DNA of 64,000 nt from Gyrodactylus bullatarudis (lineage: Eukaryota; Platyhelminthes; Monogenea; Gyrodactylidea; Gyrodactylidae), in contig SSNU01000031.1 in the NCBI GenBank assembly GCA_012064415.1, forward strand, positions 173,874-237,873. Reading direction: 5' to 3'. The notes under the pieces are model-generated. The model did not search any database and was not told the DNA's origin. It saw only the letters and a list, made by a program, of their open reading frames with translations. Below are positions 11,285 through 23,200 of this stretch, one piece after another. Both the position numbers and the translations under genes were made by a program. The first letter of the stretch is position 1. Every line of letters starts with the position of its first letter.

Positions 11285-14200
11285 ATGTCAACATGGATAG
11301 ATAAAATTAAGAGAAAACTTAATGTTGCAAAGATTAAACGAGAGAGTTTTCGTAAAATTCCAGTCGGCCCAATTTCAAAAGAAAATTATAAAGCTGATCC
11401 GTTCACATTGGAAGAAATCTATGGGAAAAATCTTTTCATTACCTCTAGATATGTATGGTACACATTCTTTTTCAAAAATATTTATGAGCAATTTCAAAGA
11501 GTTGCAAATTTCTACTTTCTCTGCCTCGCAATCATACAACTTTTCACGGACGCTCCAGTTTCTCCTATAATATCAATTTTACCGCTAGTTGTCGTGATAA
11601 CTACAACCATGATTAAGCAAGGTTATGAAGATTACCAGCGACATGTAGCTGATAATGAACTTAACAATGCTAAAATTGAAATAATCAGTAAAACAGGATC
11701 TCTCAAAACCATTAGATCTTGCGAAATTACTGTAGGCGACATTGTTTATTGTAAGAACAACCATCTTTTTCCATGTGACTTAGTTCTTCTTACAAGCAGT
11801 GATGAATCTGGTAATTGTTACGTCACTACGGCAAACTTGGATGGCGAAACAAACCTAAAATATTTCAGAGGAATTATTTCGGATAGTGATATCGAAAGGC
11901 CTCAAGATATTGCTCATAATCTAACTGGGACTATTACCTGCGAGGAGCCAATTGCTGACTTGTATTCTTTCAATGGAAATATATCTTATAAATTGGCAAA
12001 GAATAAAACTGGTCTTACAGTACCTTTATCGGCTGAAAATGTGCTGTTGAGGGGTGCGAGACTCAAAAATACCGATTATGTTTATGCAGTAGCCATTTAT
12101 ACAGGAAAAGATACGAAAATGTCTCTCAACTCTCAGGGTAAACGATTGAAAACGTCAAGGGTTGAATCCAAACTAAACATTGTACTCATCTTCATTATTG
12201 TTTTCTTGGTAATGATATCTCTCCTGTTTAGCATTGCCAAATCAACAATAGACCTCTCGAATATTTGGTATTTGGGCCTACCTAATAAAAAGACAGCTTG
12301 GCAATTTGTTCAGGATTTCCTTGGACATATCGTCCTGTTCAATTATATCATTCCAATCTCACTTTATGTTACAATTGAAATGGTTAAATTTGTCAGTGCA
12401 ATCTTTTTCAATCGTGACATACAAATCTACGACCCGGAAATAAATGAGCCGGCCAAGGCAAACACTTCAGATATTCTTGAAGATATAGGCCAGGTGAGTG
12501 TTATCAGGTTAACTATTTGATTATTTTCATGCACTGTTTTTTTTACTTTTGTCTATTCAAAAAATGAAAATTAACTCTCTACAAGAAAGAAGAACATTTA
12601 AAAATTTAAAGAGCTATGCAAAAAAGTAAACCAATAGATGCTGAATTTATATCCTTTAATTAACGAGGTTAATTATTGATTTTTTATTGTGTAATGTTTC
12701 TTTGCAAATATTTAGACCAAATATGCAAAATTTACTTGCTTAGATCTAGGATTTGAGGACTGTTTATCAGAAAATTATACTTTTTAAATTTGCTTTTGGG
12801 GTTGTATTAAAAAATCTAATCAACACACATTCAGAAGCAACTCTCTGTTACTAGATTTTGAATAATCAACAAACTTTAAAATCGTAAACTCTTATAAAAT
12901 TTATTTTTATGAGTCATTTTAAATCAAATTCTAAACTTTGTATCTTATAACTCACTATCGGATTGAATTTTTAATCTTGGTGTCTTGAAATTTGAAAATT
13001 TTATTTGAAAGTTGTATATAAATTCATATGAAAATAATAGTTTCTGATTATCAGGGATAAAAGTATTGAGGCTATTTTTCTTAGCCAGATTAAATGAATA
13101 GAGGCCATCCAAAGGCATTCAGTATCAAAGCAAGATTGTATTTGCTCTAGATTCCCAAAATTAGAACAGCTCTATACTATAGAGTCTACAGTCAAGTGTA
13201 GATAGGATGATCATAGGATCTTTCTCTATTTGTCTGTTATGCAATTCTAGGAAAAATATTTAAGAAATTTACAACTTCTAGTATTCATAGTAAGAAAAAC
13301 ATATTTCATTGAAATATTCTAAAAACAAATTTGGTTAGAAATTTTCTTTCCATACTGACTGTTTTTATAGAATAAAAGAGAAAAAAATATGTGTGAATGT
13401 ACTTGAGAATAAATCAATGAATTTGTTTTTATACAAAATGTTAAAATGATATGAGTTTGGTCCTTAATCTCTCTTAATTCACAAAATGTAATACAGCAAT
13501 GTAGCCAGTATGAATTCAATTGAAAAGCCAAAAGCAAACTTTGTTAAGAGAATTCTTAATAATGATAAAAAATTTTCTAATTTATTTTCATTGTGTGAGA
13601 ATTTATTTTCAACTTCGTATTTAGTTTATTTTATTTAAATTTTTTAAAATAAAAATAGATAAACAGTAGTCTTGATTTTGGAGCCATATAACTACTGATT
13701 CTGTTTGATTTGATAGCAGCACTAAGAAAAATTATAATTTTCAGGTTCAAATAATTTGTATAGTTCTTCAAGCCTTTATGCCTTAATCTTTATTAGTATG
13801 GTCAGTTTTAATTTAAAAAGTCTATTTGTCAATATCTTAATACACATGTAAATTCAATTTTTCCTGAAAACGGATCATATATTGGACAAGTACATTCCTC
13901 AAGCCATAATTCTATTCTAATGAAACTGAAAATAGTTTTATAACTACTTTTCTGAATGACTTATCAATACTTTGTTGACCAGTTATGACAATTTAAAAAT
14001 GACTTGTCATTTTCAGGGTCATTTTTAGGGCAATATCTTCTAAACTAAAGGTTGGTTTTTGAAAAAAATGGCATATTCGTTATCAGAATATTCTGAAGAC
14101 CTACAAGAATTTCAATCTCAACGATGTATCTTGAAAAAAATTGATACCAACCCTGTGATTAACAAATCAATGGGTCAATAGACAAAAATGTGTAGCTGAC

Positions 14201-17200
14201 TGTTACAACTATTCCTATGTCAAGAAAATATACCTATGTTTATATGAAGAGTAGAATTCAATTCATCTTTCAATAAATTCCGAAAGATATTTCAACCTAC
14301 CCTAATGCCTAAAGCTAAAGTTTAGTTGATATGAAGAAGAGAATTTAATTTTTTACCAAAAAGCTCAATATTTTTCTTCGGAAAGTCAGGAAGAAATTTA
14401 TTTTTCGAATTCCAAAATGAAATACGCTAATAAGTTGGGGAAATCAAAAAAATTTTAGGCCATTTTTCGAATTTGAAAAATGTACCAAATTTCCACTTTT
14501 TCAACTTTCGAACCAAGATTTTTTAATCTATTTCAAAGATTTGTAGCAGTTAAACGCAGATATTCGAGATCAGCATTAGGCAAAGAATTCGAATTGGGCC
14601 GTGAAGATAAAAAGGAATCTACCGTTTTCAAGAAATAGTTAAACTTATAAATTTTGGATCATCCCACTTCGTGTAAATCAATAAATCAAAATTTTACAAT
14701 TTCCCACATTAACCCCTTCGATTCCAGAGGTCGTATACGACCTCTAAATCAAAAGTTTTAGGCGATCGCTGCATTTTAACGGGTTCGAAGGGGGTTAATA
14801 ACGGGTTTCTGTGATTTTTTTGCAGCTGAATTCGAATTCTTTGTCTAATGCTGATCTCGAATATCTGCATTTAACTGCTACAAATCTTTGAAATAGATTA
14901 AAAAATCTTGGTTCGAAAGTTGAAAAAGTGGAAATTTGGTACGTTTACTAAATTCGAAAAACGGCCTAAAATTTTTTTGATTTCCCCAACTTATTAGCGT
15001 ATTTCATTTTGGAATTCGAAAAATAAATTTCTTCCTGACTTTTCGAAGTAAAATATTGAGTTTTTTGGTAAAAAATTAAATTCTCTTCTTCATGTCAATT
15101 CGGTTTAGTTGATATGAACTTGATTGTTAACTAATTTACACTTTTTTTAAACCTAAACCGATTTTTCTTCGGAAAGTCAGGAAAATGTTTATTCTTCGAA
15201 GGAATGTTTCCATGAGTTGTTAAAATAAAAAAGAAATTTCTGAAAAAATTTCAATCTGGCCAAATCGAGTCAACCTGTGAGCTCACAATTTTTATCGATT
15301 TCCAAGATCTGAAGCAATTTAATGATGATATTTCGTACATCGCCTTAGAGAAGTTCACAAAAATTCGTCATTAATGGGGCAAATCGAAAATTTTAATTGA
15401 GGCATATTCCTAAAACAGCCGACAGATTGAGATTCTTCAAGAATTTTTTTCCTTTTTACAACTAATCGACTAATTTCATCGTGGAATTCAAAAAAATAAA
15501 ATGACTATCCACAGAGAAGAGATTTTTCTCATCTTCACTTCAACAAGGTTTTGGAGAGCTTTCATCAAATCCTAATATGGTTCATTATCTATCATGAATT
15601 CTTCTCGTGAACTTTTAAAATTTCTCTTGGCATATTTGCAAAGCACATTAACTACGATTGGGTCCAAATACCCATTTGAAATTACTTTTTTACTATTTTT
15701 TTAATGAGCCTTAATCTTGATTTTAACCGTATTCTTCTAGGGATTGTTGTTCTATTTTTGAATGACAACTACTGTATTGTTTAGTCTGAAAAGTTTACAA
15801 GATTTCTTTTTCTTTTCTCCCAGACTTGCTATGTATATGAAATCAAGTACAGGTAAATAATTATTATAATCAAAATATAATCACGAATTAGACGTATTGA
15901 TTTTTCTAGATTAAATCTTCGATTCACAAAAGGAAGAAGTAGTTTAGAAGAGGAATCTTTCAAGAGAAAAGTAGATCTCTGTTAATTAAATATCCAACAG
16001 AGTTGAAGTTCGTATTGAGAGAGCTAAATTGACTAAATTCTATTTATTTGCTTATCAAACATTTGGAAAAAGACTAGTTTGTATTTAATAAATTCATCTC
16101 TTGTTTATTTATCGTTGTATACTAGAATATCAGTAAAAGATGATTCGTTCGAAATGATATTGCAATATTTACAGTATCTTCATAAAAGAGAGAAACTCGC
16201 AATCTCCAAGAAAAAGTTCGAAACCCTTTCGGTGCCGAGACTATTTCACAATTTTTATAAAAACCAAAATTTAGCTATGAAGATTCTACGAAGTTTTTGG
16301 TGAATAAAGCTTTATTTTCGTCGGTTCTCTTCGGACCAAAAATCGACTTGTTGAATATATGAAAATTTAGAGAACATTATAAAATCTGGCAAATAGGATT
16401 CATTCAACCGTTTTTGACAAATGAGTGAAGAGGAGTGTCTAAGCCCTCGGGACTGTGAAGAATTCATCTAATGTCCGAGTGCCGGGTGGTGCTCTTTTCC
16501 TCTGTTTCCCTCTTCTTTTTTGTTACTTCTGAGAAACCGAAAAATTCCAAGATTCCAGAAAGAATCGACGAAAAAGAAGCTTTATTCACCAAAAACATCG
16601 TTTGTCCTTAACCCTGACTTTTAGTCAGCAACCTCAGAATATTTTCGAGGAAATAAGGCAACTGAAATATTTTTTATCATACAACCTATTGGCTCATTTC
16701 ATAAAGGGCCCCAAACATTATTTTTGTTTTATGATGTCTCCAGGAAATTTAACTGTAGAGATTACTTTGTATTCATATGGAGCATACTTCTTAAAAACAA
16801 CTTCTAACTTTCTAAGCATGGAATACAGATGTTAATAGGGATATTCAATAATTTTTGCAAACTACAAGGACATTGGAGTTTGGTGAATTTAACAACTCTT
16901 CTTATTTTACTATTTCGATCTTGAGAAACAAGAAATAAATCTTTAATAAAAATTTGTAAGAACCTAGTTTCGCGTAAGGTTTTTTCCATCAAAGGTTCTA
17001 TATAAGGAGAAAGTTCACTTTCAATCTTTCTGAAACTTATGTAGATTGCATAAAGAATTTGAATCATTCAAGTTACACCATTCAATAATAGGGGAATTTT
17101 GAAATGAGAATAATTGATTCGAGGTAATGAGTTGAAATTTTCATTGGGGTGATTTTTGGAATTAACCCTTGTTTTTATTATTTATTTTATAAACATTGAC

Positions 17201-20200
17201 AAAACCTATAGAGAGCTTTTAGCTACATATTTAAAAAAATCAGGTTCACTTTGATAAAGTGATAAAGACAAAAATTGATCACATTTAAGATAAGATTCCC
17301 AGCATTGTAGATTCTTCTTGAAAGTGAAAGTAAATATTTGTATATGATCAAAATCCAGACTTCCAATTATTCATACAAGCATTCCAAGAGTTTTACAAAG
17401 TCAGAGTAAAAAAATGAAGAAGAAAATGTTTGACATCATCAACTTTTGATATGTTGTATGTAAATTTAAGAAGTACTTTTCCAGGATCATAAAATACTTT
17501 TAGTATGGTTTTTTTCTTATTCGTATAATTAGGAAGGAATATTTCTTGTCATTGAATCTGTTTAATAGAATTTCAAATTATATTTCACTACTTTGAAGTA
17601 AAAATATTTCCCTTTTATTCTTATTTTGTAGAACTTACATTTTTATCTAAGGCACAATTTTGGGAAAAAATGAGAGAAAAAAATGGTCGTTGATATTTTA
17701 GGAAACATTTTATTATAATGATAATAATTATAACTAATTATCGTGTGAAAGTTTATTCCTTTTTTTGACTATTTTTAATACTTGAAAATTAATAAATTAG
17801 GATGATGCAACATCAGTTCAAATTGACTGTTCTTTGGCTTAAGTGTGCCATTTGAATCGGTTACCAAATAAAAATCTTGAGGTAATCTAGAGCTATTGTT
17901 GAAAAATGAGATTTTTGTAAAAATCACGAATTCCTAAATTCATCGTGAATAGCGATATTTCTATTATTATCTTCATTATCAAAGTTAGTAATAGATCTTC
18001 TACTTTTAGTTTCTATTTCTTAATATTTTTTCGTCTTTATGGGAAAGCAAAAGCTCTTTTTTATTGGTTCTTAATTCCTATTGAAAAATTAGTTTATCTA
18101 AATATCGATAGGTTGCTTGAAATGGTCTCTCAAGTCTCCTAGTAATTTTTCCAACAAAAATATTTCTTCTTCGATTTTAGAAAACACTGCGTAGCGTGTT
18201 CAGATCAGCAGGTTGGTTTTATAAAGGTTTTTATAGGATATGAACTTATTACGATTTCAACTACAATTTAAAATGATAACATTTTTGAAGTCGATCACTA
18301 TACTCTCATGAATAAAACTATTCTCATTTATTAATTAATGTACATTTTTTCCTACATGAGATGTTTTTCAATACTTCTTTAAATAACTTTTGAAATAAAA
18401 CTTTTACATGAAATTGCGTAATAAGAAAAAAAGATTTTCACTCATTTAACCATTATTTACGTAAGACTTGAATCAACGAGAACCGATTTTAAAATACTTA
18501 TTGATCTGAAGGAATTCATTCTTATTCCAAAATTTGAATTTGATTAAAATTTCATTTGACCTTAGGACTCTTTTGATTCAACATTTGCTTTACATTTATC
18601 AGAATTTTTGCTATTTTTACAATAAATATTTATTGATAAATTTTGGGAAGAAAAATATTTACACTTACTAAGTATTACTTAGGGACTAACTTTTATTATG
18701 TAGGAAATATTCAGCCGATAATTGCCTTTTTTTCTTGTCTATCCGGTTAAAGTTTTTTGTATAAATAGTAAGTTCTCATCTTCAATGAAGATTCTTCATA
18801 TCAATTTGCTTCAAATCGATTCATGATAAATCACTATTCTTTATAAAATAACCTGATAGAGAATTAATTTATCACGGACAAGTTATTAATATCTCGTGAG
18901 AGACCTTGGGATAAAAATTTTATGTTTATCGGACATAAGTTGCCTGATTTCCTCGAAAATATTTGGAGGTTGCTGACTAGAAGTCATGCTAGTTTAAAGA
19001 ACGAACGAAAGTTGATTGGTGAATAAAGCTTTATTTTCGTCGGTTCTCTTCGGACCAAACACCGACTTAATATATTTATATACATGAAAAAATTAGAGAA
19101 CATAATAATAAAGGCCAATAGCAATCATTCAACTAGTTCTGACAAATGGGAATAGAGTGTGTTCATCTCTTAGGGGCAGTGAGGAATGCATCTATTGTCT
19201 GGACACCGGATGGTACTCTTCTTCTATGCTTTCCTCTTCCCTTTCGTTGCTTGGGGGAAACCGACAGATTCCTTTTCCGCGATGGCGTGGGGGCTTGTGT
19301 TTCTGGTTGAGAGAAAAACAAAGTGTCGAAACTCACGTCAGAAACTTTTCCAGGGTACAAAATACGGTTCCTGCCTAAAAAAACCAAATTGTTGAACGAT
19401 CGTAATAAGGACCCGGTCCATTGGCTCAAGAGAAAAGGTGTAGTGTATGAGTTCAAATGCTCCTGTGGTCAATCAATTGATCGTAACTCAAACCTCAACA
19501 TTAGTTGATAATGACACTCCCTCTAGTTGTAAAACCTCAATTGAAACTATCTCTAATAGTTCCCTCCCTCCCCAGCAACCAAAAAGATTTTGACACCCAT
19601 GATGATCGTATGAGGTATTTCTCTCAACCAGAAACACAAGCCCCCACGCCATCGCGGAAAAGGAATCTGTCGGTTTCCCCCAAGCAACGAAAGGGAAGAG
19701 GAAAGCATAGAAGAAGAGTACCATCCGGTGTCCAGACAATAGATGCATTCCTCACTGCCCCTAAGAGATGAACACACTCTATTCCCATTTGTCAGAACTA
19801 GTTGAATGATTGCTATTGGCCTTTATTATTATGTTCTCTAATTTTTTCATGTATATAAATATATTAAGTCGGTGTTTGGTCCGAAGAGAACCGACGAAAA
19901 TAAAGCTTTATTCACCAATCAACTTTCGTTCGTTCTTTAAACTAGCATGACTTCTAGTCAGCAACCTCCAAAAATTTTATGATAAAATACAAATTTCAAA
20001 ATTTCTTGTTTGATTAAAAAAAAATTTCTGAATCAGTAGAAATATTCATTTCTTAGAGGATTTAAAGGAAAAAGATATAGCGAGCAGTTACAACTGTTTT
20101 TTTTTCTTAAGATAAGATAATGAAATCAGTCAAACCCTACCCCACCTCCCGTGAAATTCTTTCAACTAAAACTAATTCAATCAGAGAATTTCAAATTTTT

Positions 20201-23200
20201 CATTATTTTATGTATAAAAAAAATTGATTTTTTATGTGTTTCGATTTCAAAAAATTAAGACTCCAATGTACCATAATTATGGTATTTGATTTAAAAGGTT
20301 ACACTAGGAATCGATACACAGGCTTCTTTCAGCTTTTTTTTATCTATAAGGCATTCAATGTAACCAAAATTATCAAAATTTCCAAATTCCTAAAAAAAGC
20401 AAAAACCCACTATCAAAACTACTTATTTCTCATTCAGTAATACTCATTAATAACAACTTTATTAATAAGTGATGAAATCAGTTAATTTTAAATTGAAGGA
20501 TAAAGGATTGATATCGTAAATCATGCAAAAGCAAGGATCACTAAATGACTAGTGAATCGTATGAAAGGTTCTTAAGATTTACTATTGATTCGTAAGAATC
20601 CAATTCAGTAATTTTACAAGGGAATCGTGAAAATAATTTTAACTTCCTACTCAAATTTTTAACCCTCATCATTCCTATTTCTAATCTTTGTAAATATCTA
20701 ATTTTTTAATTTTTACAGGCGTTTTTATTTATTAAAACAGAAAAATTAAATTTTTTTCTTTGTAATACTCCTACTATTATTTGAGCATTCAAAAGTGAGT
20801 TCAAAAAGTGAACATAGAAAATTATGATTTTACGAAATGAAGAATTAGGAAACCAATCTGTGGTTGTCATGCACAAGGCTGAATCTATTTTAATGCCTAC
20901 TGATCATCTTGGGAATCGTACGAATCTCTACCCAATCTCTGCTTTCACATGATTTACGGTATCAGAGTAATAAGGCGGTTACATTTTCGAATTCTTAACA
21001 GTTTTATAAGAATCTTTTTAAATTCTTTCAATGACTTCACATATAAATAAGGTCAGTTATTGTTTTTAAACAAATAGGGATTAAGACTACACTTTTTTAT
21101 TCGATTCTTAATAAAAAGCTAGTTGACATGAAGATGAGAATTTACTATTTTTACAAAATAATCGATATTTTTCTCAGGATTCAAAGAAAAAAATAATTTT
21201 TTGAATTCTAAATGGAATGAGCTAATAAGTTATTGATGTTCCCGAAAAAAATTCAGTCTGACAAACTTCCAGATTTTGGATAATTTGCCTTCGTAATAAT
21301 CGAAAAGTTCAAATAATTCAATTTCCCAAAATAATGAGAAATTTCAGTGAACTTCTGCAGTTTCGAATTCTTCGTTTAGTGTTGATCCCAAATATCAGTA
21401 CAAAACTGCTTCGAATCATCGAAATCGACGAAAATTTTTGTTTCTGATAAATGAACTGTTATTTCATCTCTTACCTTGGCTATGCTGTCTACCATTTTTG
21501 GTTTAAAAGCTGAAAAAGTGTAAATTTTGTGCAATTTCGAAATCCGAAAATTGGCCTAATTTTGGTCAGATTGAATTTTTTTCGGGAATATCAACAACTC
21601 ATCAGCTTATTCCATTTAGAATTCAAAAAAATATTTTTTTCTTTGAATCCTGAGAAAAATATCGAGGTTTTTGTTAAATTAGTAAATTCTCATCTTCATG
21701 TCAATTAGGTTTACTATAATTTTTCAAAATTCACGAAGAAATTTCTGCTAGTATTATCTTATAATTATATAATCTCAAATTTTCATGTTTATAAAATTCA
21801 AAAATTTGTTCAGAAATTTTCCTTCGTAGTTTTTTTCCTTATGTTTAGTACGAATTAAAGCGTAAAATCCCTACAGAAAATTGATTTTTCTTTAGAGTAT
21901 GTTTACCAAGGCAGATGTTTTCATACGAGAGAATTACTTCAAACATTTTTTATTGAATTAGACAGGAATATCTGTGCTATACTCAATGAGTATTACTCAT
22001 ACATGCAGTATTTTGTTTATAATAAGTTATAATTTATAACACAATGGTGACTTATTCCTAATTTTCCTAATTACTTTAAACTTTTCTCGAGGCAAGAAAA
22101 TTAACTTGCAAGACTTCTTCTCCACTTAAAGCTGTAAAAAATAATTATTATTTTGAGTTCACTCGTATTTTTTAATTCTGAATGTCAAATAAACCAGCCG
22201 ATTCTGAAAATTGAATTTAACCCCTTGGAACCAAATAAAGTAATCCTTCCAAATCGAAGGCACAACTTTCTCAACTTTTCTTTCATCGCCCCAAATTATT
22301 GGATATAATAATCTGCCTGGTTAAGCACCAATAAATCGTAGTGAATTATTCCTCTGCGGCATCAAAAAATCGTTATCATGACCTTTTTAGCGAACCCTTT
22401 AAGAATATCCATTTTTCTTCTAATGTCACGAATCGTGACTCACGATGTTATTGAAGAAATTGTCGAGAAAGAAATTAAACGATGGAGTAATCTTCTGCAA
22501 CATTCGACTCTCTTTGTTTTCTGAGCATCTGTGAGATCATTAGGAAAAAATTTATCGTAGGAATTTGCTAAATTCACTTCTCGTGGGGCACGTACAACAG
22601 TTGTACTACAACTGAGGAAAAGGACACATTCAAGTCAGCAGATATTTCTCTTGCAGACAAATGAGAATTTTCTTGGACTTTCTCACCAATTGCCTGTCTG
22701 GAAATCTTTTCGTCTATAGTTTGTATTGCTTCAAGAACAAATTCAAAAACATAAGTTGAAAACTTTTCACACAGCCTACTAGTATTTTTTCCTTGAGTGA
22801 GCCAGTTTACACTTAGTTCCCTTTTTTAATAAAATAATTTGAAAAAACTGACTGATAACGACGGTGGAATTAGTTGAATAAAAGTTTTAATTTTTGTCGA
22901 CTTCCTTCTGACCATAGACCGAAACTAGGTACACTTAAAAGACAAACGGTAATAAAAAAAATTTTTAGGATGACGCAGAAAAGAGGGATTATTTTTGTTC
23001 AATTCAACAATGACTAAGAATGGGCATATTGAAAAAGTTTTACTCTCAAACTTTCATATTCTAGAGAATATTTTTCTAAATAGAGATTTTGCAGCAATCC
23101 ATAAAAAAATGCCAAATTATTATTGCAGGTCAACTTTTCTTGCACACTTCTATTTTTAAAAAGATCTAGATCAATTCAGAAAAGAGAAATTATCTTTAGG

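Larger units (their letters stand above)
18941..19972. mobile_element. Penelope-like fold-back element with hammerhead-like motifs in both arms
   Basis: Arms 18963-19316 and 19618-19972 are near-perfect complements of about 354 bp. The 300-bp unique centre includes a plus-strand frame (19323-19508) reading PKKTKLLNDRNKDPVHWLKRKGVVYEFKCSCGQ. This is the start of a Penelope GIY-YIG domain and breaks where YIG should follow. Each arm also encodes, pointing inward, a basic Pro/Ser-rich peptide of about 50 residues (SQPETQAPTPSRKRN...). I do not recognise it and it may be non-coding. Each arm carries one hammerhead-like motif near its outer end. The very high arm identity implies recent insertion or conversion. 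Confidence 0.7.

Noticed and set aside
16602..17067. Overlapping open frames on both strands after the Penelope repeat copy
   Set aside because: Neither has family similarity or splice signals; the plus-strand one begins inside the repeat flank.
19157..19777. Pairs of open frames on both strands repeating the same peptides
   Set aside because: They arise because the two arms of the fold-back element are inverse copies; each peptide appears once per arm. I treat them as element sequence, not host genes.
22873..22920. Further hammerhead-like copy
   Set aside because: The helix III word resembles the family, but the first core box reads CAGAAGG and the second AAAA, so the core is not preserved.
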